A DNA stretch of 64,000 nt, taken from an uncultured Bacilli bacterium. Lineage in GTDB: Bacteria > Bacillota_I > Bacilli_A > RF39 > UBA660. Shown in pieces: positions 50,935-60,794 of this stretch. Each line of letters starts with the position of its first letter. Position 1 is the stretch's first letter. A program made the translations under genes and the position numbers. The stretch covers positions 16,769 through 80,768 of the forward strand of contig CAKONZ010000007.1 in the NCBI GenBank assembly GCA_934098525.1, in the 5' to 3' direction. Under the pieces are notes generated by a model. That model had not been told where the DNA came from and did not search any database. It saw only the letters and a program-made list of their open reading frames with translations.

Positions 50935-53275
50935 CGAAAAAAATACATCAAATTCTAAAAGACCTCACGGCCCAGGTATGCAAATGGAAAAACCAAAAGA
51001 CTTCAAAAATTCCATAACTAAACTATTTAAAAGCCTAAAACTATACAAAATATTTATAATAATAGCATTAATACTTGCAATAAGTGGATCAATTCTATCA
51101 TTAATTGCCCCAAATAAACTATCAAAACTAACTGATGAAATACAAAAAGGAATAGTATTAAATACAACTAATTTAAAAAAATTAACAACTGATATTGAAC
51201 AAGAATTAAAAAGTGAAGAATTAAAAAATAAATTAAATGAAATAATAGACATAAAAATAGATGAAGAAACAATTAATACAATAATGTCATCAAAAGAAAT
51301 ATCATATGAAGAAAAACAAATCTTTCAAAAAGCTTTAATAGATATAAATAATAATAAAGATTCAACAATTAATATAATTTTACAATTACCAGAAAAAATA
51401 CAAAATATAATTTTAAAAGACACTACATATAAAAATCAAACAATAACCTCTAATGATAAAAAACAACTATTACTTACAATGCAAACAACAGATAATAAAA
51501 CATTATCAAAGCTACCAGATTCAATAAAAAATATCTTACTAGAAGATAGTAAAATAGATAATGAAATTATAACATCAAAAGACAAATTTATCTTTATTGA
51601 AAAATTTAACAATATAGACAGCAAAAATGTTAAAAATATATATTCAAAAGTAGATCAATTACCAAAAAGTATTCAAAATATATTAATACCATCTATGAAT
51701 ATGAACAAAATAAAAAAGATTACAATAACATTAGCATCACTCTATATATTAAGTGCAATATTTACATTTATTCAATCAATCTTAATGACAGATGTAGCTA
51801 ATAAATTTGCCAAAAAATTAAGAAGTAACATCTCTGAAAAAATCAACAAATTACCATTGAAATATTTTGATAGAAACCTATCAGGTGATATCTTATCAAG
51901 AGTAACAAATGATGTGGACACAATAGCTCAAAGTATGAACCAATCCCTAGCATCTTTAGTTAGCGCAATAACATTATTTATAGGTTCTATAATTATGATG
52001 TTCTATACAAATTATATAATGGCTATAACAGCCATATTATCAAGTCTATTTGGTTTTGTATTTATGTTTAAAATATTATCAAAATCCCAAAAATACTTTA
52101 CAGCAAGACAAGTAGAACTAGGTAAATTAAACGGTCATATCGAAGAAGTTTATTCTGGTCTAAATGTAGTTAAAGTATATAATGGTAAAAAAGAATCAAA
52201 TCAAAAATTTGATGAATTAAATAAAAGCGTATATGAATGTAACAGAAAAAGTCAATTCTTATCAGGCTTAATGATGCCTATGATGAATTTTATAGGAAAC
52301 TTTGGTTATGTAGCAGTATGTATAATAGGAGCACTTTTAGTATCAAAAGACATGATTACTTTTGGTGTAATAGTAGCATTCATAACATATGTAAGACTAT
52401 TTACAAATCCACTTTCTCAAATAGCCCAAGGTTTAACATCACTTCAAACAACCGCAGCAGCATCCGAAAGAGTATTTGAATTCTTAGAAGAGAAAGAATT
52501 AACAAAAGAAAACACTACAAAAACATTAGAAAAAAATAAAGTAAAAGGAAACGTTGAATTCAAACATGTAAAATTTGGATACGATAAAGATAAAATAATC
52601 ATAAAAGACTTTAATGCTAAAATAAAACCAGGACAAAAAATAGCTATAGTAGGGCCTACTGGAGCAGGAAAAACAACAATAGTAAACTTACTTATGAGAT
52701 TTTATGAACTAAATAGTGGGGACATAACAATAGACAATATCTCAACAAAAGATTTATCAAGAGAAAACATCCATGATTTATTCACAATGGTTCTTCAAGA
52801 TACTTGGTTATTTAATGGTACAATTAAAGAAAATATCATTTATAACAATAAAAACATTACTGACAAAGAAGTAATAGATGTATGTAAAAAAGTAGGAGTT
52901 CATCACTTTATAAAAACCTTACCCCATGGTTATGACTCGGTTATTTCTGATATAGACAGTATCTCATCCGGTCAAAAACAACTTTTAACAATTGCTCGTG
53001 GTATGATAGATAACAAACCATTACTTATTCTAGATGAAGCAACTTCTAATGTTGACACAAGAACAGAAGAATTAGTACAACAAGCAATGGATAAATTATC
53101 AGAAGGAAAAACATCTTTCATAATAGCACATAGATTATCAACAATAAAAAATGCTGACCTAATCTTAGTTATGAAAGAAGGAAATATAATAGAACAAGGG
53201 TCTCACGATGAATTAATCAAAAAGAATGGTTTTTATGCTAATCTATACAACTCCCAATTTGACAATTTAAATTAA
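50927..53275 (+). CDS. heterodimeric ABC exporter subunit with large extracellular insertion
   Basis: A 782-residue half-transporter with intact Walker A GPTGAGKTT, signature ISSGQKQLLTIARGM and Walker B LLILDEATSNVD. It is about 180 residues longer than normal because a Lys/Asn/Ile-rich, helical insertion (about residues 65-260) separates the first and second transmembrane helices and would sit outside. BmrD-type partners also carry extra extracellular parts but shorter. Its ATG overlaps the partner's last codons. Probably a drug or peptide exporter controlled by the MarR protein. Confidence 0.88.
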   Translation: MNNEKNTSNSKRPHGPGMQMEKPKDFKNSITKLFKSLKLYKIFIIIALILAISGSILSLIAPNKLSKLTDEIQKGIVLNTTNLKKLTTDIEQELKSEELKNKLNEIIDIKIDEETINTIMSSKEISYEEKQIFQKALIDINNNKDSTINIILQLPEKIQNIILKDTTYKNQTITSNDKKQLLLTMQTTDNKTLSKLPDSIKNILLEDSKIDNEIITSKDKFIFIEKFNNIDSKNVKNIYSKVDQLPKSIQNILIPSMNMNKIKKITITLASLYILSAIFTFIQSILMTDVANKFAKKLRSNISEKINKLPLKYFDRNLSGDILSRVTNDVDTIAQSMNQSLASLVSAITLFIGSIIMMFYTNYIMAITAILSSLFGFVFMFKILSKSQKYFTARQVELGKLNGHIEEVYSGLNVVKVYNGKKESNQKFDELNKSVYECNRKSQFLSGLMMPMMNFIGNFGYVAVCIIGALLVSKDMITFGVIVAFITYVRLFTNPLSQIAQGLTSLQTTAAASERVFEFLEEKELTKENTTKTLEKNKVKGNVEFKHVKFGYDKDKIIIKDFNAKIKPGQKIAIVGPTGAGKTTIVNLLMRFYELNSGDITIDNISTKDLSRENIHDLFTMVLQDTWLFNGTIKENIIYNNKNITDKEVIDVCKKVGVHHFIKTLPHGYDSVISDIDSISSGQKQLLTIARGMIDNKPLLILDEATSNVDTRTEELVQQAMDKLSEGKTSFIIAHRLSTIKNADLILVMKEGNIIEQGSHDELIKKNGFYANLYNSQFDNLN

Positions 53276-53294
53276 GAGGTTTATCCTCTTTTTA
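53274..53294 (+). terminator. ABC exporter operon terminator
   Basis: AAGAGG (53274-53279) pairs with CCTCTT (53285-53290), followed by T residues; the stem begins at the stop codon. Confidence 0.75.
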
Positions 53295-53364
53295 TTATTA
53301 ACAACACAAAAAACAAGACAAAAAAAATACCATATGTTATAATTAAATAAAAGGAAGTGTTAAA

Positions 53365-54045
53365 ATGAGCATATATGCATATTATTTATTGTTCATGATG
53401 TACTCATTCATAGGATGGGCAGTAGAAACATCATTTACATTTTATAGAAGTAAAAAATTTGTCAACAGAGGATTCTTAATCGGACCATATTGTCCAATAT
53501 ATGGATGGGGATGTATGGCCATAACAATCTTATTAAAAAACTTCATGTCAAGTCCAATTGTTCTTTTCTGTATGGCAATTATAATTTGTTCAATTCTTGA
53601 ATATTTTACCAGTTACTTTATGGAAAAAATATTTAATACTAGATGGTGGGATTATAGTCAAAACAAATTTAATATAAATGGTAGAATATGTTTAGAAACA
53701 ATGATTCCATTTGGAATACTAGGAACTATTGTCATGTATTTAGTAAATCCAACACTAACAAAATTTGTAACAAGTATACCTCAAAACACATTAAAAATAG
53801 TATCAATAATAATATTTGTAATATTTATAATAGACAATATTATTTCCTTTGGAATAGTAACAAAATTTACTAATAATGTAAAAAATGTAAAAAAAGATAG
53901 TACTGAAGATATAAAAAAATATACAAAAAAACTATTTGAAACAAAAAATATTCTTCATAAAAGACTTATCAATGCCTTTCCAAATGTAAAAGCAAAACTA
54001 AATAACTTAAGAGAAGAAATAAAAAAGAGGAAAAATAATGAATAA
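53365..54045 (+). CDS. CmpB-like (putative ABC transporter type IV) membrane protein
   Basis: The 226-residue protein has about five transmembrane helices and the PF06541 hallmark FIGWAVETSFTFYRSKKFVNRGFLIGPYCPIYG (residues about 16-48) plus DYSQNKFNINGRICLETMIPFG. The family is called putative ABC transporter but no ATPase accompanies it here. A coiled, Lys-rich C-terminal tail follows. The MurL-like gene starts inside its last codons, suggesting a link to cell-envelope work. Confidence 0.75.
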   Translation: MSIYAYYLLFMMYSFIGWAVETSFTFYRSKKFVNRGFLIGPYCPIYGWGCMAITILLKNFMSSPIVLFCMAIIICSILEYFTSYFMEKIFNTRWWDYSQNKFNINGRICLETMIPFGILGTIVMYLVNPTLTKFVTSIPQNTLKIVSIIIFVIFIIDNIISFGIVTKFTNNVKNVKKDSTEDIKKYTKKLFETKNILHKRLINAFPNVKAKLNNLREEIKKRKNNE

Positions 54046-55378
54046 TAAATATATCGAATTAAGTCAAAAGTATAATACATTTACATATGAAAAATATGAT
54101 ATTAAATACTTAAAAGACAAAATAGAAATAACATATTATTTTACTATTAACAATTTATGTACATTTACTCCCAAACTAGAAATAGAAGTAAAGAATATAA
54201 ATAACAAAAATAAAGAATTTATTTCATACTTAGTATTTAATATAGGAATGATAGAACTTATTAGTTATTGGAAATCAACATGTTCAAAAAACATAGTTGT
54301 AAAATGTGGTCACTTATCAAATAAACAAGTAAATTGGTTTAAAAAAACATATTTCTATGGTCTAGGAGAATTCTTTTATATAAACAATATAGATACCAAT
54401 ATAAAAGACTTTGTAAACATAGTTACACATAATAAAGAAAAAGTAACACACGATAGATTTTATAAAGGAGAAGGAAACTTAATTCCTGTTGGTGGTGGAA
54501 AAGACTCAAATGTTACCTTAGAACTTTTAAAAAATGAAGACAACACTTGTTTTGCTATTAATCCTAAAAATGTTCATTATGACTGTATTGGCTTATCAGG
54601 TATACAAAAAACAATATTTGTTAATCGAACAATAGATAAAAAATTAATTGAACTAAACAACGAAGGATTTTTAAATGGCCATACACCATTCAGTGCCTTA
54701 GTATCATTTATTTCATTACTATGTGCATACTTAACAAATAAAAAATATATAGTATTATCAAACGAAGGAAGTGCTAACGAAAGCACAGTAATAGGACAAA
54801 ATATAAACCATCAGTACTCAAAATCATATGAATATGAAGAAGATTTTAATTACTATGTTAAAAAATATCTAAAAATTGATATTAAATACTTTAGTATCTT
54901 AAGATGTCTAAATGAATTACAAATAGCATTACTATTTTCAAAATACAAAAAATATCATCAAACTTTCAGAAGCTGTAATTTAGGAAGCAAAAATAGCGAC
55001 TGGCAATGGTGTGGAAATTGTCCAAAATGTCTATTTACATTTATAATATTAAGTGCTTTTATGGATTACGATGAAGTAATAGAAATATTCAATAAAGACT
55101 TACTAAATGATGGTAACTTAATAGATTATTATAAACAACTTCTAGGAGAAACAAAAGCCAAGCCATTTGAATGTGTTGGTACCATAGAAGAAACAAAAAT
55201 TGCATCATCAATGATAATAAAAAAACAAAAAGAAGATTTACCATTATTACTAAAATATTATAAAGAAAACTATAAACTAGAAGAAAATAATATTCTAAAA
55301 AGATTTAATAAAGATAATAATTGCGATGAGCATTTTATAAAAATATTAAAGGAAGAATTAAATAAATATGTTAGATAA
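54038..55378 (+). CDS. murL: MurL-like UDP-MurNAc-L-Ala-L-Glu epimerase
   Basis: The 446-residue protein carries the ATP-pyrophosphatase-like LIPVGGGKDSNVTLELL near residue 150, SNEGSANESTV, and a C-terminal WCGNCPKCLFTF cysteine motif, matching the MurL family. In Xanthomonas, MurL epimerises the terminal L-Glu of UDP-MurNAc-L-Ala-L-Glu to D-Glu after MurD2 has added L-Glu. The next gene is a MurD-type ligase overlapping by 11 bases, the same pairing. The call depends on family memory and context; no racemase gene is in view. Confidence 0.72.
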   Translation: MNNKYIELSQKYNTFTYEKYDIKYLKDKIEITYYFTINNLCTFTPKLEIEVKNINNKNKEFISYLVFNIGMIELISYWKSTCSKNIVVKCGHLSNKQVNWFKKTYFYGLGEFFYINNIDTNIKDFVNIVTHNKEKVTHDRFYKGEGNLIPVGGGKDSNVTLELLKNEDNTCFAINPKNVHYDCIGLSGIQKTIFVNRTIDKKLIELNNEGFLNGHTPFSALVSFISLLCAYLTNKKYIVLSNEGSANESTVIGQNINHQYSKSYEYEEDFNYYVKKYLKIDIKYFSILRCLNELQIALLFSKYKKYHQTFRSCNLGSKNSDWQWCGNCPKCLFTFIILSAFMDYDEVIEIFNKDLLNDGNLIDYYKQLLGETKAKPFECVGTIEETKIASSMIIKKQKEDLPLLLKYYKENYKLEENNILKRFNKDNNCDEHFIKILKEELNKYVR

Positions 55379-56687
55379 AATAATAGAAAAATTTAAAAAT
55401 AAAAATATAGCCATCCTAGGCTTCGGAAGAGAAGGAAGATCAACTTATAAATTCTTAAGAAGCAACTTAAAAGATGAAAAAATAACTATTCTTGACAAAA
55501 ATAATACAAAAAAAGATGACGAAATATTTAAGATTGATCAAAATATAGAATTTATTCTTGGAGATAATTATCTAAATAATCTAGATAACTTTGATATTAT
55601 AGTAAAAACACCAGGAATTTCTCTTCATAACATAGACACAACCAAAATAATAAATAAAATTGTATCTCAATGTTCCTTATTATTAGAATGTACTGACTTT
55701 AAAACAATTGCAGTAACAGGTACTAAAGGTAAAAGTACTACATCAACTCTAATATATGAAGTAATAAAAGCCCAAAATGATAATGTATTTCTTATGGGAA
55801 ACATTGGAATACCTATATTTGATTACATAGATAATTTCAATAAAGATAGTATACTAGTATTAGAACTATCTGCTTATCAATTAGAGTATATCAAAAAATC
55901 TCCTCATATAAGTATTTTATTAAACCTATATCAAGAACATCTAGATTACTTTAAAACATTAGATAACTATTATAATTCAAAACTAAATATATTAAGAAAT
56001 CAAAATGAAAATGATTATGGTTTTTATCTATATGATAATAATAAATACATAGACAATAAAATAAAATCAAAACTATTTGCAATAAATAAAGACATATATA
56101 TAAAAGATAACTATATATATTTTAACAAAGAAAAACTATATAATATAAACGAAAAAAGAAACCTTTTAGGAGAACACAATTTAGTTAATATAATGTTTGT
56201 TCTAGGAGTATCATATATCCTAAAATTAAACATGAGCAAAGTAATAGAAACAATAAATAACTTCAAAGGTCTAGAACATCGTATGGAACTTGTTGGTACT
56301 TATGATAATATAACGTTTTATAACGATACAATTGCAACAATACCAGAAGCAACAATCAATTGTATAAAAGCATTAAAAGAAGTTGACACTCTAATATTTG
56401 GAGGTATGGATAGAGGTATTGATTATAATAACTTTATAAAAGAATTAAACAATTCAAATATTAAAAACTTTATTTGTATGCCTGATACCGGAAATAAAAT
56501 AGGAAAACAATTAATAAATAAAAATGTATATTATGAAGAAAACATGGAAAAAGTAGTAAAACTAGCCAAAAAAATAACGACTAAAGGAAAAATATGCTTA
56601 CTATCTCCAGCCGCACCAAGTTATAACAAATATAAAAACTTTGAAGAAAAAGGAAAATTATATAAAGAATATGTAAGAAATAAGTAG
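55368..56687 (+). CDS. murD2: Mur ligase, MurD2-like (UDP-MurNAc-L-Ala--L-Glu ligase)
   Basis: A Mur ligase of 439 residues: an N-terminal Rossmann domain (NIAILGFGREGRSTYKFL), the ATP-binding VTGTKGKSTTSTLI, ELSAYQLEYIK, NLYQEHLDYF, and a C-terminal domain with FYNDTIATIPEAT and GGMDRGIDY. The sequence is MurD-like, but GTKGKST and the MurL neighbour favour the MurD2 branch, which adds L-Glu rather than D-Glu to UDP-MurNAc-L-Ala. An ordinary MurD elsewhere in the genome cannot be excluded. A terminator follows. Confidence 0.78.
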   Translation: MLDKIIEKFKNKNIAILGFGREGRSTYKFLRSNLKDEKITILDKNNTKKDDEIFKIDQNIEFILGDNYLNNLDNFDIIVKTPGISLHNIDTTKIINKIVSQCSLLLECTDFKTIAVTGTKGKSTTSTLIYEVIKAQNDNVFLMGNIGIPIFDYIDNFNKDSILVLELSAYQLEYIKKSPHISILLNLYQEHLDYFKTLDNYYNSKLNILRNQNENDYGFYLYDNNKYIDNKIKSKLFAINKDIYIKDNYIYFNKEKLYNINEKRNLLGEHNLVNIMFVLGVSYILKLNMSKVIETINNFKGLEHRMELVGTYDNITFYNDTIATIPEATINCIKALKEVDTLIFGGMDRGIDYNNFIKELNNSNIKNFICMPDTGNKIGKQLINKNVYYEENMEKVVKLAKKITTKGKICLLSPAAPSYNKYKNFEEKGKLYKEYVRNK

Positions 56688-56706
56688 AAATGCTTATTTC
56701 TTTTTT
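56675..56706 (+). terminator. murL-murD2 operon terminator
   Basis: AAGAAATAAG (56675-56684) pairs with CTTATTTC (56693-56700) and is followed by six T residues; the murD2 stop codon lies in the stem-loop. Confidence 0.8.
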
Positions 56707-56742
56707 GCCAATTTTCATAAAATATAACACGGAGGTTAATGT

Positions 56743-57918
56743 ATGAATCATAAAGAAAAAATAGATCTTATAATAAAAAATAGTGAAATAAGAAACAAGC
56801 TACATAGAGTAGGAATATATGGTTGTCGTGGACCACAAGGACCCACAGGACCAAAAGGTGAAAAGGGTGATACTGGTTTACAAGGGGAGCGAGGCTTAAC
56901 TGGCCTACAAGGAGAAAGAGGGATACCAGGACCATCTAGTATTGATGTCGGAATTACAGAAACAGTAGAACCTTTTGAAGATGCTAAAGTAGAAAATGTT
57001 GGAACTAATGAAGATGTTATTTTGAATTTTAAAATACCGAGAGGACAGCAAGGAATAGATGGAAAAATAGGTCCACAAGGAATACCGGGTCCAAAGGGTG
57101 AAAAAGGTGATAGAGGTCCGCAAGGTACTAAAGGAGAAAAAGGAGACCAAGGACCTGCTACTATTCAAATTGGAAATATAGAAACAATAGAGCCAACTGA
57201 AGAGGCCGAGGTTATAAACGTAGGAACGCCTGTTGATGTAGTTTTAGATTTTAAAATACCAAAAGGCGAAAGAGGCGATAAAGGAGATATCGGACCAAGA
57301 GGATTACCGGGAGAAACGGGTAGGACAGAACATATTGCCATAGATGAAACAGAAACTTTAGAGCCAGGTGAACCAGCCACTGTAATGGATACTTTTGAAA
57401 ATTGGGTGCATCATTTAGCATTTTCAATTCCAAAAGGAGAAAAAGGTGATGCTGGAGAAAGAGGACCACAAGGCCCTGCAGGCCCTCCCGGAACAGAATT
57501 TGTATCCTCTTACGGAATTAGATATTCAATGACCGATACACAACTTAACTTGCCACAAGGTGCAGATACAATAATTCCACTTCCTGAAAAAGGACCTGCC
57601 TTTCTTACTGAATATCCGGATGGTAATTCAATTAAGATAAAAGAAAATGGAGTATATCTAGTATCATATTTATTATGTGGAGCAACAAATGAAGAGTGTT
57701 CTATAACTATGTCTGTTAGAGCAAACGATATATTACAACCGGCAACAAGTGCAACAAGTGAGTTTAGTGCACAAATGATTAATAATATCAGTGGAACAAC
57801 TATAGTGTCATTACAACCAAATGATATTATAACATTAAATGTTAAAACATCTAAAACGGTTACTATGAAATTTAATGGAAGTACTAATGCAATGCTAAGT
57901 GTTACTAAAATTCATTAA
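56743..57918 (+). CDS. collagen-like spore-surface (BclA-type) protein
   Basis: The 391-residue protein has no signal peptide. Three blocks of Gly-X-Y triplets (from about residues 29-65, 105-140 and 170-190, with a further one near 235-252) alternate with short beta segments of one repeated type (ETVEPFEDAKVENVG, ETIEPTEEAEVINVG). The last 140 residues form a C1q/TNF-like trimer domain as in exosporium proteins (PLPEKGPAFLTEY, NGVYLVSYLL). Such proteins form hair-like filaments on spores. ATG follows CGGAGGTTAATGT. Terminator after the stop. Confidence 0.85.
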   Translation: MNHKEKIDLIIKNSEIRNKLHRVGIYGCRGPQGPTGPKGEKGDTGLQGERGLTGLQGERGIPGPSSIDVGITETVEPFEDAKVENVGTNEDVILNFKIPRGQQGIDGKIGPQGIPGPKGEKGDRGPQGTKGEKGDQGPATIQIGNIETIEPTEEAEVINVGTPVDVVLDFKIPKGERGDKGDIGPRGLPGETGRTEHIAIDETETLEPGEPATVMDTFENWVHHLAFSIPKGEKGDAGERGPQGPAGPPGTEFVSSYGIRYSMTDTQLNLPQGADTIIPLPEKGPAFLTEYPDGNSIKIKENGVYLVSYLLCGATNEECSITMSVRANDILQPATSATSEFSAQMINNISGTTIVSLQPNDIITLNVKTSKTVTMKFNGSTNAMLSVTKIH

Positions 57919-57942
57919 GAATAGGAAATCCCTATTCTTTTT
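57917..57942 (+). terminator. collagen-like gene terminator
   Basis: AAGAATAGG (57917-57925) pairs with CCTATTCTT (57931-57939), followed by T residues. Confidence 0.85.
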
Positions 57943-57987
57943 AATTACTTCATTTATAATTGTTAACATAAATTATTATAAAGGAAG

Positions 57988-59853
57988 GTGATAATTATTC
58001 AAATAATAGATAATAATACTGTTGTTGTTACAACTAGTGAAGAATTAAAACAAGCAGTAAGTGAAGACAATAGTTACAACTATATTTATTTAGGAAGTGA
58101 TATTACAGCTACAAGTGGTTTTGTTATAAATAACAATAAAGCTAAATTAACAATTGATGGAACTTATAATAATACAAAATATACTTATACAAATAATTTG
58201 AGTTCAGAAGAAACGGTTATAAAGGCAAGCACAACTAATAAAAGAATCATATTAAAAAATATTAATATAGTATCATCACATGGTTATGGAGTTGTTTATG
58301 TTCCATCTCATCCTAATTATTCTAATGTAGTTGTTGAGTATAATAATATAAATTTTAGTGGAATAGAACTTTCACAAAATTATTACGGAACAACTAAAAT
58401 TATTGATTCTGTTATAGAAGTGAAGGATACCAATACTGTTTCAGCCCAAAGGGTTTGTGATTCAAATAGAATAATAATAGATGGTGTTTCTACGCTAACA
58501 AGTAATTCAAGTACTAATCCAATGTTTTTCTTGAATGATGTTATACCATCTTCATTTAAAATCATGCCAAACAGTAGAGTAAATATTACTACAGATAACG
58601 AATTTATGAATGGGACAAATAGGCTTGATTTAATAGTAGGTCATGGAGCAGAATTACTTTTAACCACTGGTAATGGATTTGCTAAAACTACAACGCATGG
58701 CGCTAGAAATGTTTTAATTGAAGAAATGGCAAATTTTACATTTATAGAAAAAAGTCATCAAAGAGTACCTATGTGGAATGTATTTGGCAATTTTATAGTT
58801 AAAGAAGGTGCAAGTGTTTCGGTACTAAATACATATATGACTACACCATCTGATAATTATAATATATACTTCAAAGGAACAAATCAAAAGTTTATATTAG
58901 ATAATCCAAAATATGTAAATATTTACACTAAAAATGCAAACATTGTATATACAAATAATCCTGTTGATTTTATATTTAAATTTACAAGAATTAATATGTG
59001 GATATATGCTCTTGATTATACCTCTGCTTGCACACTTGATGATACACCTGCATTTTATTGGTATAAAGAAAACAATTTGGCTAAAATAGTAGGTGTACTA
59101 AATAAGGATAATACTACTATTACATCACATAATTTTACAGATACAGAATTAAGTTCACTATCGGATATAAATAGTTTTTCGTTCCAAGATAGGAAAATAT
59201 TAACAATAGGATTACTTAAAATGAATGTTCATCCAATTACAAATTCTACTAATACTATTTCAGGACATACTGTGCCATACGCAAATGTTAAAATAGAATT
59301 TGATAATAAAAGTTTACTAGTATCAGCAGATGAAAATGGGTTATTTGAGGCAAGTATAAATTCTACTATTTCGGATAACACAAGAGTTAAAATAATATCT
59401 TGTTTAAATAGCTCTTTTACTGAAAGAAATGTAACAATTCCATTTCTAGGAGAGTTAACTTTATTAAAAGCAACAGAAAATATTCCTTTTAGTATGTCAT
59501 CATCATCCACTAAGCCAATTATTTTACCTAAGGAAAATAAAACGGTGGTAACTGTTGTTGATAGTAGAATTAATAGTACTAATTGGAAATTATATATATA
59601 CTATACAAATCCAATGATAGAAAAAAATGGTAAAGTGTTAATAGATTCATTATTTTTTAAAAAATTTAATAATGAAGCAATTGCACTAAAAACAAATAAA
59701 AAATTGATATATGAATCAAGCGACAATGGTGGAAATGTAAATATTAGTAATGTTACATTTTCTACTGATAAAGGGCTATTTCTAAAACCTAGTAAAGATT
59801 TATTAGAGGATGAGGATTATTCTACATTAATTGTTTGGAGTGTTGAGGAATAA
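57988..59853 (+). CDS. large beta-rich protein of the spore-surface cluster
   Basis: Not a named family. About 620 residues, without signal peptide, and rich in Asn/Thr/Ser. The first 350 residues look like a right-handed beta-helix (repeated NIxxSxxxGVVYV-like turns), followed by an Ig-like segment (HTVPYANVKIEFDNKSLLV) and a C-terminal region that resembles WxL-type domains (FSMSSSSTKPIILP, SNVTFSTDKG). The only canonical start is GTG 57988, which is too close to AAGGA; ATT 57997, eight bases after GGAAGG, is an alternative. It lies between collagen-like and small beta-domain genes, so a spore-coat or surface role is inferred. Confidence 0.55.
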   Translation: MIIIQIIDNNTVVVTTSEELKQAVSEDNSYNYIYLGSDITATSGFVINNNKAKLTIDGTYNNTKYTYTNNLSSEETVIKASTTNKRIILKNINIVSSHGYGVVYVPSHPNYSNVVVEYNNINFSGIELSQNYYGTTKIIDSVIEVKDTNTVSAQRVCDSNRIIIDGVSTLTSNSSTNPMFFLNDVIPSSFKIMPNSRVNITTDNEFMNGTNRLDLIVGHGAELLLTTGNGFAKTTTHGARNVLIEEMANFTFIEKSHQRVPMWNVFGNFIVKEGASVSVLNTYMTTPSDNYNIYFKGTNQKFILDNPKYVNIYTKNANIVYTNNPVDFIFKFTRINMWIYALDYTSACTLDDTPAFYWYKENNLAKIVGVLNKDNTTITSHNFTDTELSSLSDINSFSFQDRKILTIGLLKMNVHPITNSTNTISGHTVPYANVKIEFDNKSLLVSADENGLFEASINSTISDNTRVKIISCLNSSFTERNVTIPFLGELTLLKATENIPFSMSSSSTKPIILPKENKTVVTVVDSRINSTNWKLYIYYTNPMIEKNGKVLIDSLFFKKFNNEAIALKTNKKLIYESSDNGGNVNISNVTFSTDKGLFLKPSKDLLEDEDYSTLIVWSVEE

Positions 59854-59907
59854 TGCCTTTGCAAGAAATTAAAATGATTCATAAAATATATTGTAATGAG
59901 GTGAAAT

Positions 59908-60270
59908 ATGATAAATGATTATATTTATATAAAACTATACAGTAATGTAAATATAAATTCAAGTAATTTAAAAGTTAAGCTAATAAATAAATGTGATAAG
60001 ATTGTTTTTAGTGGAAGAACAGATCGTTTTGGAAAAATAAAAATACCAATATGTGATAATGAGGTATATAAGTTAATTGTATATTATAATCTAGCAATTT
60101 TAAAAATACCTTTAATAGCAAAAAAAGATGAAGTTTATTGTATAAATATTAATAATAACCAGAACAAAGGAAAACATCTTATTACAATAAGGTTAATGGA
60201 TAAGTATAATCCAAGTATTAAAATCAAAGGGGGAAAAATGATAATATGGCAAGACATACAATCCCAATAA
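59908..60270 (+). CDS. small beta-rich protein of the spore-surface cluster, 120 aa
   Basis: Not recognised. A 120-residue protein with no signal peptide or membrane segment, patterned like one beta-sandwich (YIKLYSNVNINSSNLKVKLI, GRTDRFGKIKIPI), similar to CNA-B/prealbumin-like folds. ATG follows GAGGTGAAAT. Its last 25 bases overlap the next gene. A short region before it (59854-59907) has no gene. Confidence 0.5.
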   Translation: MINDYIYIKLYSNVNINSSNLKVKLINKCDKIVFSGRTDRFGKIKIPICDNEVYKLIVYYNLAILKIPLIAKKDEVYCININNNQNKGKHLITIRLMDKYNPSIKIKGGKMIIWQDIQSQ

Positions 60271-60794
60271 CTAATGGTAAGGGAAGCATTGAATTAGTTA
60301 ATGGAGTATATAATGCTACTGCAGTAGTGGAAGGTTATGATGCTTCTACTTTGGATCCAAAGCAATTTACTATAATAGAGGGTACAAATGATTATGCTTT
60401 TACTATAAGTGCAAAAGGTGTTTTAACACTTCATGTTACAGATACTGGAGATAAAACTACGGGTGTTCAAATTATAGGAGCAAAATTTGTAAGAACAGAT
60501 AGTACTGGCACCATAAATGGAGTAGAGGCAACAACTGATCATGATGGAAATGCAGTGTTTAATAATGTCCCATTTTCTTCATCGGGAAGTGCGGAAATAT
60601 ATTATAAGCAGATTACAAGTGATGGAGGACATACATTTGACGATACTGTAAAATCCATTGTTATGACTACATCGACAGAAACTATTGAAATAGCAAACCC
60701 ATCTGCACCTGTTAGAAATATAATGCTTACTGATGCAAGTTTTCCTAATATACCAATAAAAGATGGTCAGATAATATTAGAAGATAATCAATAA
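60246..60794 (+). CDS. prealbumin/SpaA-like beta-domain protein of the spore-surface cluster
   Basis: The 182-residue protein begins MARHTIPITNGKGSIELVNGVYNATAVVEGY, then has a transthyretin-like domain (LTLHVTDTGDKTTGVQIIGAKFVR, TTDHDGNAVFNNVPF). It has no signal peptide. It overlaps the previous gene by 25 bases and follows GGGGGAAAA. The fold is typical of surface-fibre proteins of Gram-positive bacteria and of collagen-like partners; function is inferred from the neighbourhood. Confidence 0.55.
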   Translation: MARHTIPITNGKGSIELVNGVYNATAVVEGYDASTLDPKQFTIIEGTNDYAFTISAKGVLTLHVTDTGDKTTGVQIIGAKFVRTDSTGTINGVEATTDHDGNAVFNNVPFSSSGSAEIYYKQITSDGGHTFDDTVKSIVMTTSTETIEIANPSAPVRNIMLTDASFPNIPIKDGQIILEDNQ

